A stretch of DNA of 64,000 nt from Unio delphinus (Eukaryota; Mollusca; Bivalvia; Unionida; Unionidae), in contig JAQISU010000155.1 of assembly GCA_029339505.1 (NCBI GenBank), positions 15,019,501 through 15,083,500 on the forward strand. The letters run 5' to 3'. Below the pieces are notes generated by a model. It did no database searches, was not told the DNA's origin, and saw only the letters and a list, made by a program, of their open reading frames with translations. Of the stretch, positions 1 to 12,400 are shown in pieces (positions within the stretch are counted from its first letter, which is position 1; each line of letters begins with the position of its first letter). Position numbers and translations under genes: made by a program.

Positions 1-209
1 TAGTCATTGTAAATGTTTGAAAACCTGATCTGAAATGAAAAGGAGTCTTGATTTTGCGATTAAAAGCGTCTGTCGTAATGTGAAAGTGTATGGCAATATT
101 CACAGGTGCTCGACGCGAGCTTGATGTGAGAAAAAATAATGTAAAGGGAAAAAAAAATCTTTCACAGTGACAAACAGCTTAATTACCCCCTTGACCCATT
201 TTGGCATAG

Positions 210-506
210 TACCCTCTCTATAATACTATATAAAAGTACCCTCTCTATAATACTATATAAAAGTACCCTCTCTATAATACTATATAAAAGTACCCTCTCT
301 ATAATACTATATAAAAGTACCCTCTCTATAATACTATATAAAAGTACCCTCTCTATAATACTATATAAAAGTACCCTCTCTATAATACTATATAAAAGTA
401 CCCTCTCTATAATACTATATAAAAGTACCCTCTCTATAATACTATATAAAAGTACCCTCTCTATAATACTATATAAAAGTACCCTCTCTATAATACTATA
501 TAAAAG
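210..506. repeat. 27-bp minisatellite, 11 perfect copies
   Basis: Exactly 297 nt, i.e. 11 copies of a 27-bp unit, almost without divergence. Each unit contains TATATAAAAG, a textbook TATA-box-like string. Because 27 is divisible by 3, the minus strand stays open as a repetitive LLYSIIERV frame, which is not a gene. Confidence 0.97.
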
Positions 507-587
507 ATAGAGAAGGTCATGTGTCACAATGGGTCATGGGGGTAATCTAAGGTATTTTTTTTCACTGTGTATGATTTTTTTCTTTTA

Positions 588-588
588 G

Positions 589-633
<45 letters not shown>
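588..633. repeat. (ATT)n microsatellite
   Basis: About 15 perfect ATT units inside the right arm of the fold-back element. Confidence 0.97.
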
Positions 634-658
634 TACACATCTAGCTCGCGTCGAGCAC

Positions 659-1499
659 ATGTGGCACTATCTAGTATAGTGTCTTTTGAGTCAAATAGAT
701 TTTTCGTTTTTCAAATATTCTTTTATTTTGTGATTTCCAACTTTTCTTCTCAACTAGTAATCAAATCTTAATTCAAGAGGTAAATAATACTATATAAACT
801 ATAGGTTGGTAATTTTTCATATTCAGAGACTACTTTTAACTTTTCTACGTGTTTAAAAAATGATTTAAAAAAATACAATAAAAAAAACAAATAATTTTTT
901 TTGGGTGGATTCTTAAATAGGTAGATGTTAACAGGGTGTAGGCTTGTTTGAGACAGATAAACTTTCCTGGGCTCTCAAAATTTATGGTTTGACGAAACAA
1001 CTAAGTATACAAAAACTGTTACACAACGAGTAAAGTCAAATTAACAGTGTATGCTACCTTTTTAAGGATGTTCGCCATATTTTTGTATTTTTATCAAGAG
1101 ATGGATTTAGGAATCGTCAACAATTACGTTTGAATAAAATATGTAAAAGCCACTTTTAAAGATTTGCCTATGGATAGAAGGTGTATGAGAACATTAACAT
1201 TATGAATGTAGTTTGATATATATGCCTGCATTGTTTTCATAAAAATGTATGTTTCATTTGTATGCATAGATTTTTTACGAAGAAAAATTAAAACTTATCC
1301 ATTTGTGTATATATATGTAGGGAATATTTAGAGATATTTAGGTTATATTTTTTATTTGAAGATATATATCATTCCAAGCTTCTATTCCGATTATTCCAAA
1401 ATTATTATTCAGCGGCTATGTTATATTTCAGCACTCTGTACAAACTATCAAGCTTTTAGTATCAAAGCCACACGCTTCAATTTGTTTTTCCTGTTGCAG
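659..1499. other. Unremarkable AT-rich sequence upstream of exon 1
   Basis: No exon, repeat or promoter could be supported here. Confidence 0.6.
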
Positions 1500-1573
1500 A
1501 ATATACACTTGGCCCCGAAAAATCAAAACAGAAGAAACAAGATGCAGTTACAATCCCGAAAAACACCGATGAG
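1500..1573 (+). CDS. EFCAB6: EFCAB6-like exon 1 (of those visible)
   Basis: The acceptor tttcctgttgcag precedes it and the donor gtatct follows. The exon starts with 2 nt of a split codon and ends in phase 0 (74 nt). It encodes a basic, hydrophilic stretch beginning YTLGPEKSKQKKQDAVTIPK. This is linker sequence with no recognisable domain. The reading is supported by its clean phase join to the next exon, whose first codon GTC continues the frame. The first coding exon of the gene must lie upstream of the window. Confidence 0.6.
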
Positions 1574-4500
1574 GTATCTCTGTTCAGTATAACAATGCAA
1601 TTCTTGTTCTTCAGTACGTCTGTCCGTCCCTGCATCCGTCCGTTCGTGAGATCATAGTTCAGTAAGCACGATTGGGCAAAACTAACTTTACCTAGATATT
1701 ATATACCATATTTAGATATGTTAAATTGTTAGAACTTTGGGCAGATAATCTGATTAGATTTTTCTGCCATAAAAGAAATTAGTGGGTATTTATGGTTTTA
1801 AACGTTTAGAACATACATTTTTCTAGTGCAAATTTTGTTGGGACGAAATCCAAAAAGCATTAAATACAGACCAGAGAGATTTTAGCAGGCATATTTGTGC
1901 GTATATATTAGGTGAAAGTACCTGATTTTCACATTCGCCTTTGAATTCTTAATATTTTTTTATATAAAAAGTTGATTTGGGACAGATTTTATGGACTAAA
2001 CCTTTTTAAGGACACATGCACCAGTTGACACTAGAATATCAAATTTGGTACGCATGTTGGTATACCTGTGTTGTTGAATTTATTAGATTTGTGTGCCGTT
2101 CCAATGAGTTCTGCGAGCTGCAACGCAGTTTCCAACTATTTTGGATGTATACTTTGTGTACAGTGTGGACAAACGAGTTTTATCTTCATTAAACCTACCG
2201 GTGTTCTTGCCTAAAAAAATGTTCATTGCCAAAATTACTGTATTGTTTGATGTTTATTTTGACAGTTCATTGAAAGTAAAATGTCAAAATTTTAAGCAAA
2301 ACGTTTTCTTTTTAAGTGCAGCTTTTCATGGCCTGAAATCAACTGTCAATTACCATTTAATTGATTTAGACGTGTTATGCACCGATTTTTCAACCTAGCA
2401 AATAATGTACGACCTCATGGCGCTGTACTTTATAAATTTATGATGCCAAATGAAATCATTTGACTTAAGGAAATAGCTGCACTGTACTGATAAATAGTTT
2501 TTGCGAAAGGTAGATGGCTAAAGTTCTTACTGTCGTTGTTGTTGTTTGTTGTTACAGTTGTTATAGAGCCATACAACATTATCAAGTACAATTAGACTGA
2601 TTTGTGATATGGCATAAAAGGTAGTACAAATTTTGGGTGGAAATAAGACAGACTGAATTAAATATAAACAGATTTATAGCAGTGGGTTTAGAGAAGTAAA
2701 CATAAAATAATATAATTGAACGATTGAAAATTTGAAAATGCACGATGTAGAAGTAGAAGTGTCCTTAAACTTGAAAACATTGTGATGGACTATTTATTAG
2801 TTTATCATTACCTATCTACATACATGTATTGTTCATTTAGGTATAACTCAGAGCTCGAGAGGATATAGACATGGATACGCAATTAATAATTGATTGTCTT
2901 ATCATTTCAAAAAGTTACTTATAAAATTTCACATTTAGATTTCATGTGCATTTTAACGTACGCTCATGCTCCCCCCCCCTCTCGGTGTTATTTTGGGTGA
3001 TCTTCATTAGATAAAGAACAATTAAACCCCCCCCCCTCTTGGTAAAAAGTCCCCCCCCCCCCTTATAGGTAAATAGCCCTTCCCGTCCTTTTTGCATTAT
3101 TTGGAGATTAAGACCAACTTCAGTTGTCTCGTTTTTAAAACGTTCAGCTTTTTTGTTTTGTTTGCTTTTATTTTTATTTTTATAGTGAACAGGCATTTGG
3201 AGAATAGAATTCAATAATCCAAGCCCTTCCAGAGCCGCCATTCATCAATTGATAAATCTGGGAACAATCTCATTTAATAACTATAGCAAATTTTTGGAAA
3301 GCAGGGCAACCTCTTTCATTTGTTTTTCACCCAACATGACATATTCCTAAAATATGTAAATATCATAAGTTTTCTCAGAATCCTGACTTAATAATCAGGC
3401 ATAGAAATTATAATACTGTTCAATCTGATTATTGTCTTGCAGCTGTAATCTTGACATGTATACATACTTAACAAATTTTCTCATCATTTTGCTTTTAATA
3501 ACTAAACTCTAGCTCAAAATTTTTATTATCACCAGGCCTGGTGTTAGAAAACAAGCAGATATTATGTACTTGAGACAAGAGAAACATTTAGTGTAGAAAT
3601 AGGAATTTCTTTAAAATTCCAGCATATTTTTGGCTGTAACTTGTTGTAATAAGCCAAAGGTATCTCTTTATTGAGCAATCCAACCTAGGCGTGAATCTGA
3701 GTATTTTTTGACAACAAACGTTGTCTACTAGAAATTCCAACAGATGCAGACTATAAATAATTGTCATCTAATCAATGTTAGATCACAAATATCACAACTA
3801 CATTATTGTATCACAACTTCACAAGTGTATGCTGACCTCACAACTGCATGGTTTCTCCATTATTACATTTCTGTAATGCAGTGTATGTGCCTTATGATGT
3901 GAAAATATAAATACAACTCAAACACAAACTACTAGGAACTTTTTTTCCAACTCTATCCCGAGGTCAGTCAAATGATTTTAAGCCTCATTTTTGTATGTTA
4001 CCCTACACCATATTTACCATCATAGCAACAATGAAAGGTGTCTCAAGATACTGGATCAATGCCATCTCAATTATTCCACAATACAAATTATCAGCCTCTA
4101 TCATACGTACTTCACATGGAGATACACAATCAACCAGCACAGATTTTAATAGGAACTATATGGCTAAAGGCCCAATTATGTAGCTCTGAACTGAACTCAC
4201 TTTGAAACTAAACTATGCCATCATGAATTCTCATCAACACTGCACTCTGTGACATCTGCCGCCAGCAATTGGCTAATTACTTGGGCTGAGGAATATTTCC
4301 CCAACACCAATTATTCATTATAAAACAATCACAAAAGTCTCATAAATCTAGAAATGGAGATGTTAATACAATTGGCACATGATTTATTACACTATGAAAC
4401 TCATGAAATAGCACCCTTTAAAAATCACTGCGACAGGTAAAGATTCTGAAGATTATTGCTTACCAAATGTCTGTTAGTCTGTCAGGTAAAGATTCTGAAG

Positions 4501-6703
4501 ATTATTGTTTACCAAATGTCTGTTAGTCTGACAGGTAAAGATTCTGAAGATTATTGCTTACCAAATGCCTGTTAGTCTGACAGGTAAAGATTCTGAAGAT
4601 TATTGCTGACCAAATGCCTGTTAGTCTGACATTCTGAAGATTATTGCTTACCAAATGTCTGTTAGTCTGACAGGTAAAGATTCTGAAGATTATTGCTTAC
4701 CAAATGCCTGTTAGTCTGTCAGGTAAAGATTCTGAAGATTATTGCTGACCAAATGTCTGTTAGTCTGTCAGGTAAAGATTCTGAAGATTATTGCTTACCA
4801 AATGCCTGTTAGTCTGTCAGGTAGAGATTCTGAAGATTATTGCTGACCAAATGCCTGTTAGTCTGACAGGTAAAGATTCTGAAGATTATTGCTGACCAAA
4901 TGTCTGTTAGTCTGTCAGGTAAATATTCTGAAGATTATTGCTGACCAAATGTCTGTTAGTCTGACAGGTAAAGATTCTGAAGATTATTGCTTACCAAATG
5001 TCTGTTAGTCTGTCAGGTAAAGATTCTGAAGATTATTGCTGACCAAATGTCTGTTAGTCTGTCAGGTTGACTTACTGACCAGTGATATAGGAGATGATCT
5101 GTGCAGCAACTGTTGCTTCTGTTGCAGCTGCTGCTGTCACCACCACCAATGTTATTACTGATGATTTAATGAACATTTCAGGTCCGGGATATGATTAAGG
5201 ACAAACTGACGACAGGCTTTTATGGTCTTAGACATCTGTTTCGCTCAAATGATCCAACGGGACAAGGAAATGTTTCTAGGTATTTATAATTAGTACTGTT
5301 CAGTTTGCCTTTTGTCGTGGTTAATTTATTTTATACATATTTATTGCCTTTTAGTGGAGGAAATGGTTTGAACACAGTTTTCAGCTATGTGTTTGAAATA
5401 GTTTATAAGTTTGACCTGAAGATCTAGTTTGGATGGGGGATGGGATTGAGAAAAAAACCTGTGCGTGGGGAGGGGAGATCAGATCTACATTTTTTAAGAA
5501 TGCTGCTCCAGAGAGCAAACACATTTACCAATTAATGTCTGACATAAAATATATACTCCAATGTTTCCCAAAAAGACAACTCTGCAAATTACTTTCAATG
5601 ATAAAAACAATACAGTAAGTAGTGTTAGTTCTGATAGAATGATAAATCAGTTTGAAAATTGAGTAAATTATATATTTGATGTTGATAAATGCAATAAATT
5701 ATATTTCACTATATTTACAGTACACAACTTTAAGCTCTGTTGTCAGTCAGATGGAAAATACACCAAAACATTGGCATTCCTACAATCATTTGCATAAGTT
5801 TTCAGTTCCTTGTCACCATTAATTTATTGGTGGTATGAGGTTCATTTAAATATATGCAGTTCTTGTCACATGTCTTAAGAAACATAAATCCCATATTAAG
5901 ATTCTTTTCTTGAAAATGAAAAAACTTAAATGCTTTACTTTTAGATTTTTTTAAAATTGGTATTTGTATTTGTTTTTGCTTATTTCAATTTTTTAAAAGC
6001 AAAAATAAAACTATTCATGGGTCATACACACTAAAAATCCAAATATGCACACAAACTGTGTATACTTGTTTATTTACATGGACAGATATTCAGTTATGAT
6101 GAGCAGATATATTCCTTGAACAGAATTTGAATTCTGCAATTTACTAAACTTTGGATTGTTGGTCTGTCAAGAATTAATCTTAGGTCCCCGCTCAGTATTT
6201 CCTTCTGTCCTAAAACATTTGACAATTATTAAACATAGGTCCCTCAGCTCAGTATTTCCTTCTGTCCTAAAACACTTGATAAGTATTAAACATAGGTCCC
6301 CAGTGCATTTTTCTGTCCTAAAACATTTGTCACATATTAATCCTAGGTTCCCAGTGTATTCCATTCTGTCCTAAAACATTTGTCAAGTATTAATCAGATC
6401 CCCACTTTAATTCTTTCTGTTCTTTCACAAGTGTCTTTTACCCTTGCTTACATCTGTTTGGTGACAGCCCATTGATTTTGATTATGGGGACCCCAAATAA
6501 TGTGTAATGTAGATCAGGGAGGTAAATAAAGCTTGTTCCTCTGCATATGTAAATGACCTAATTAGATATGTTTGGTGAATTGTACCTTTAGATCAGTCTT
6601 TTGGACTTTTGTGTGCTTGTATGTTTTTGAGTAAAAGCTGTTATCAGGATGATTACACAAAGACTTGCTTGGTCTAAACAATTGAAATTTGGTATAAATG
6701 TGA

Positions 6704-6755
<52 letters not shown>

Positions 6756-9386
6756 CCTTATTACCTTATTTACCATGTATCTTTTTTTAATAGTTTAATA
6801 ATTGTCATTTTCAATAGCCTTGGTTCCAATATGACATTGTGTAAACACAGACTGGCATTGAAAAATTGCTTATTTATTAGTCAATTCAAGTTGTGTACTT
6901 TCCTCATCATGATCATGTAGGAACAGTGTTCAAATTTGAAAAACTCAAGTTTGAATGGTTGTGGCGGAGAACCACCACATTCATGGAAATTTACAGACCC
7001 AAAGCACAGAAATGTCTGCTCAATACGCCAAGATGTAGATTGGGTTGCCAATTCAGAACCTTGGCTAGCAAAGATGCATAAGTGTCTGTTCAGTTGTTAT
7101 TTATTTAATACTTTTCTTTTGGTTTTTTTAGCTGTGCATAAATGGCATACAAACACTAACCTAGAACTTTGATTGAATTATGGGTTTCAGGACTTATTTA
7201 ATACAGTTTTTAACATATCAATACTTATTTAATACAGTTGTTGACACATTAGGACTTACTCTAGTATCATCTATAATTGTGGCGAACCAATTTTTGTGGT
7301 TTTCATTGTTGCCATGAACCACGAATTTTAGTCCCTAACCAAAAATGAGCTACTTAGGATGATGACCCCTCCCCCCCCCCCCCCCCGTTTTCTTAGTGTT
7401 TCATTCCTAGAGATTAACACAACTAAATGTACTTGTATTTGACAAATCAAGGTCAGTGCTGTAATTGATAATTAAATATTAGCTTTTACATGTGTTTTTT
7501 TTTTTTTAACTTTTGAAGCAAGAATTATGAATCATTTAATATTGTTTCAATGCACACGTTTGATAAAGTACTTTATCTGATAACTGTAAATTTATCCTCA
7601 CTGCCTTAATTCAATATGTGAGGTAAGTAAGGATAGAGAGAAAATATAGAAAAAGCGAAAGGTATTATATCAATAGTAATACTAAAATGAAAGAAAGAAC
7701 AAAATACAAAAATAACAGTATATAAAAATTAAATTTAATACTTATTCAAATCAATCCTTCATTTGAGTACAACTGTTGTTTAAATAGCAGGGGTTCTACT
7801 GCATCATTAGCTGCCTGGTAAGCAAGCATCTGTGCCAGTTTTGCAGCTTCTGACAGGTTAGTAAGTCCAGGAACCAAGGGGGATCTAAGCTGAATTTTAC
7901 CACTCTTAAATCACTGGGTTAATGCCATGATAGACAGAAAGTACTGATGATGCAACTTGATGGACAGTGGTTTAAGTAAGAGATCATTCATATGTACTTT
8001 AATAACTTATTGGTCTGGTTTTGTTGGCTGCATCGGTTTCCTTTTATGTTGAACACTCAAATGAAAACATGGCGAAACTGATTAATCGTGGCAGGTGTTT
8101 TATTTGTGCTCATAGATGGAAGTATTGTTTTAGTGTTGTTGGCTGTGTCGGCTTTGACTGATGTTATTCACTTGGTCAAAAGGACGATGTAAGTATTGAA
8201 CTTGTCAGGTTTTTGATTTATACTCATATAGGTAGTAGCATTGTGTTTAACATTAATGTGATCACCGTTTGCATCAGCATAGTTATATTCATTTGTATTC
8301 TTTATTTTGGATATTTGTAGAGGTTAAACCATGAAATTAAATATCTACAAATATGCAAACATTGACAGGCAAAACCACGAATTTAAGTACCGGTACCCAC
8401 AAAAATTCCTTTTTTTTACCAAACCACCAAAATTGAACCTAACGAATATAATTGATACTACAGTATTTGATACAGTTTTTAACACATCTGGACTTTTTTT
8501 AAAATTAGTTTTTAACATGTGGGGACTTTTTTAATTTGATACGATTGTTAACACATCAGGACTTATTGAATGGTTTTGATACATTCAGACTTATTTTGAT
8601 ACCATTTTTAACACATCAGGACTTATTTAGGACAATTTGTGTGTTGGTATTTGATGACATATGTGAGTTGCATCATGCCAGTACTCCTGCACAAAATTTG
8701 ATAGAGATTTGAAGCCTCCAGTTCTAATTTTGGTGGATCCGATATAATTAGGGTGTGAAATTTGAGCCAAATTGGGTGACAATACTTATGACATGCGCTG
8801 TTTTAGTTTCTAAAATGATAATTTTATGATAAAATGTAATAAATGTTAGTTTCACAACTGCATTGTCACACATCATGATGATTATGGTATGAAGAAGGTG
8901 ATGATGATGAAGATGCAAAGATAACAATGAATTATTATATTATACTGCATGATACCACAAAGGTGTTTTATAACTATACAGTTTTATTGATGAATTATTT
9001 TTTATCAAATTTGTATAAGACAAAATGTAAAATGATATTATTGTTATTTATATATTGACAAGTAATGCCTCTTACCAATGAATCATTCTCAGCATAGAAT
9101 TTACATAGTCTTAATCAAACATGCAGATTCTGTAACAGCTGTCCAATTAGCAGTAGTCATGACACATGCAAATGCACTTACAGAAATGCTTGTTCCATTC
9201 CAGGGAGGCCTTATTGCGGATTTTATACACACTCTGTGGCTATATTCCTACAGACCAGTACAACAAGCTACTGAAAATGTAAGTAAGATAAGAAACATGT
9301 CATTACACAATTATTTGTATGATACCATCATTATTGTTTTTGAATACTTTCTCATTCTATCAAAGTTTTTCCTTTGTAAGCTCATT

Positions 9387-9441
<55 letters not shown>

Positions 9442-12400
9442 TAATTTAGTGGGTCATTTGTAGCAGTTTTATATTATCGCATGACAGAAAGGTCAATCAA
9501 AAATTAAGAGACAATTGGAACAAAAGAAACAAGGACATACTTATTAATACAATTGACTGCATGAACATCACTGCCCCTAAGAAATGATCATGAACAATTC
9601 ATGAACTGGCATGAACTGTTCTTGAATGGTTCATGAACCATCCATGAAAGTTCATCACAAGGTTCATGAACCATTCATGAATGTGCACGAACTAAAAATG
9701 GTCAGTTCATGAACCAATACATCACAACTGTTCTTGAACAGTTCATGAACATTCATGAACAGAATTCATGAATAGTTCATGAATATTCATGAACAGAAGT
9801 TCATGAACAGTTCATGGATATTCATGAATTGTTCATAAAAGTTCACAAATTGGTTCATCATCATTCATGAACATATTCATGAACTATGATGAACAAATTT
9901 TCTCTTGAATGATTCATGTCTTTATGAACAATTCCTATTTACAAATAGTTGATTATCTGACAAACTTACAAACAACTATTTCATCCTGAATCATCACCTT
10001 AAATGTGGGGGTTATAAAACAGACAACTATTTCATCCTGAATCATCACCTTAAATGTGGGGGTTATAAAACAGACAACTATTTCATCCTGAATCATCACC
10101 TTAAATGTGGGGGTTATAAAACAGACAACTATTTCATCCTGAATCATCACCTTAAATGTTGGGGTTATAAAACAGACAACTATTTCATCCTGAATCATCA
10201 CCTTAAATGTGGGGGTTATAAAACAGACAACTATTTCATCCTGAATCATCACCTTAAATGTGGGGGTTATAAAACAGACAACTATTTCATCCTGAATCAT
10301 CACCTAAAATGTGGGGTTTATAAAACAGTAAAAATAAAATGCAATATATTATCTAACAAAAAAGTATTTAATTTAAAATAAATTTCTAATATTTAACAAA
10401 GAACATATAAATTGGCTAGCTAAATTCTTTTTTAAATATTTGGATCTTTAACATTGCTGAAGCATTCACTTTTTAATGTCTCTTCCATCCTGCCCATAGA
10501 ACCATCCAGTTTTAAAATTTTCCTCCATAACTCACAAACTTCATCCTCTAATAAATTTACTTTTCTGCTGTCTGATCTGAAAGATAAAGTTAGTTAATTA
10601 CAGATAACCTCTGATTAACTTTGTCTTGAGCTTTTAGCACATTATTTTTGTACATCATTTAATTTACTGGAATAATTATGATCCAACTCAAAACAATTTC
10701 ATCTCTTACACTACGTCTTAACACAACATTTTGTCACTGGTTTTAATATTTTAATTGAAGTTGGAGTCATGTTTTAATCAATAAAATAGGACAGACTGTT
10801 TTGACAACATCGTTACACTAAATATCCTTATATTAGTTCATGCTTTCAAAGCTTTTTGCCATTTTCTGTTGATAAAATGTTAGACTTGTGTCACATAGGT
10901 CCTTAGTATGCATTCACTCCAACTTCACGCGTTGATAATAATATCTGCTTCTGGTTTCATCACGTTGTCATTTTGAATCTTATTGTATACAATTTAACAC
11001 ATTAACTATTTTAGTTTCCTTGTTTTAAATTACCAAATTACATCAGATCATAGAAATAGTAATGAACAAAATAATGTATCATCAGTTTGGTTAAAACTAA
11101 TATGACATAAAAGCCAATAAAATATAAATAAAACTTTCACTGAAATAAACACAAAAGACCAAGAAAAAATGACTCATTGTAATTTGAACGATTCTAGCTG
11201 GGTACCCTTTTCCGCCTAATTTTGCTCTCACCGAATCATTTCCTTCATAATCACTTCTCAGCACTTCTACTTATTTAAGAAAATAATATTGAAAATATTC
11301 TCATCTATCCATTCCATGGGAGTCCACGGTGTTTTGTTTGAGGTTTTAAAGTGACTGCGTGGTCTTTCGTTAGTGGGGAAAAATCAGGTCAGCAGCTGAA
11401 ATCTCACGCGTATATTAACCAATCACATCACTTCTTCTTTCACAATCATCTAATCAGGATAATCGTTGTTTACATAGTTCGGTTTTTATGGCACATTGGC
11501 AACCAGTGACCAAGTCAATATAATAAAAATTATGCAGTTTATGACAGTAATGGCCAAAAACATCAGAACAAAGTCATTAAAAGCTTTTATAGCAAATACA
11601 TTTTATTCATGCTGGCCAGAAAATATTTTCCCATATTAATCCAGAACTACTCAGGTTAATAACACAATTATGAACATTTTATCATATCATTTAATAAAAA
11701 GAAAAATATTTACATTTATTTATATTTCAATAATATTGTGATAAGTTTGTTTCATGAATTTTCTTGAACATTTTTTGAATATAATTAAATAGAAATTTCA
11801 TATACATTTTTTAATAATTTCTTGGTGGTGCATCCGAGTACTTAAATAGTTGATCAACCAAATTCAAATTTTTCAGGAACTTAAAAGATGTTAAAATAGT
11901 TCATAAAAGTTCATCAGTGCATTCGAACTGCAAGTACATGATTCATCAAAGTTCTTGAAGTGTTCATGAACTTTGTTCATGAACTTTCATGAATATTTGT
12001 TCATGAACTAAATTGATGAACTGATCATGAACACTTAAAGAATGTTCATGAACAGTTCATGATTGTTCATGAAGTCATGAATTTGTTTTCATAGGGGTGA
12101 GTATATTAATGAAGATTTTGGAGGAATATAATCATAACGCAGATCAATATGATGACTATGATTTTCAATCCTGTCATGAAGATGCCACATCATTTATCTG
12201 AATCATATCGGAAGTACAGAAAACTCTGTGTACAGTTAAAGTGGCCACTGACAAAATTTAAGAATATTGGACACTTCCCTGCTAACTCCCATACACACAC
12301 GTAAATATGATCATGTTAAGGCTGGGAGGAATTTAGGTATCTGAGCATGTGACATTATCCCAAGCCACCCTATCTAAGGACAGCATAAGGTCATGCGCTC

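Larger units (their letters stand above)
106..658. mobile_element. Fold-back (inverted-repeat) element with minisatellite core
   Basis: Outer inverted repeats: GTGCTCGACGCGAGCT at 106-121 and its reverse complement at 643-658. Inner arms are also inverted: TTACCCCC/TGACCCATT on the left and AATGGGTCA/GGGGGTAA on the right. CACAGTG on the left matches CACTGTG on the right. The centre is a minisatellite, and an (ATT)n tract sits just inside the right end. No coding capacity and no clear target duplication were seen. It is best read as a fold-back or MITE-like element. Confidence 0.7.
5282..9203. other. Intron 2: AT-rich, with small degenerate repeats
   Basis: Holds a four-copy repeat of roughly 60 bp (6181-6405), a (TA)n tract, a C-run at about 7370-7386, and two clusters of a degenerate 'aacacatcaggactta' repeat (7190-7260 and 8455-8635). 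Related 'ccacgaattt' sequences occur at about 7318 and 8373, as if remnants of one old element. One minus-strand coding-like segment is listed separately. Confidence 0.6.
9569..12099. mobile_element. ~2.5-kb element bounded by clusters of the palindrome GTTCATGAAC
   Basis: Two clusters, 9583-9930 and about 11880-12080, are packed with full and partial copies of GTTCATGAAC. At least five perfect copies lie on the left and three on the right, with many one-off variants; none was noticed in between. The outer edges are roughly inverted: CACTGCCCCTAAGAAA at the left, and CACCCCTATGAAAA when the right end is reverse-complemented. This architecture (short terminal repeats plus subterminal motif arrays) is typical of a DNA transposon. 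The interior has minus-strand coding remnants and a 51-bp minisatellite. No clear target duplication was found, so the exact ends and superfamily are uncertain. Confidence 0.6.

Noticed and set aside
183..527. Minus-strand open frame of 114 codons with LLYSIIERV repeats
   Set aside because: It is the translation of the 27-bp minisatellite; the repeat length divisible by three keeps it open. No splice or start support.
2141..2398. 85-codon open frame in intron 1
   Set aside because: No recognisable motif, no splice context, AT-biased composition like its surroundings.
2960..3065. C-run block as a regulatory or G-quadruplex element
   Set aside because: The runs are long homopolymers with irregular, long spacing. 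Nothing ties them to a promoter, so only noted as composition.
4432..5067. CRISPR-like direct repeat array
   Set aside because: The repeats are head-to-tail with no unique spacers, and the window is eukaryotic.
9078..9449. 123-codon open frame overlapping exon 3
   Set aside because: It runs in a different frame from the exon and ends in the (TTTA)n tract. The exon 3 frame, set by splice sites and phases, is the coding one.
9953..10303. Minus-strand open frame with a 17-residue repeat
   Set aside because: It is the 51-bp minisatellite read in frame; near-zero divergence at all codon positions argues against selection on a protein.
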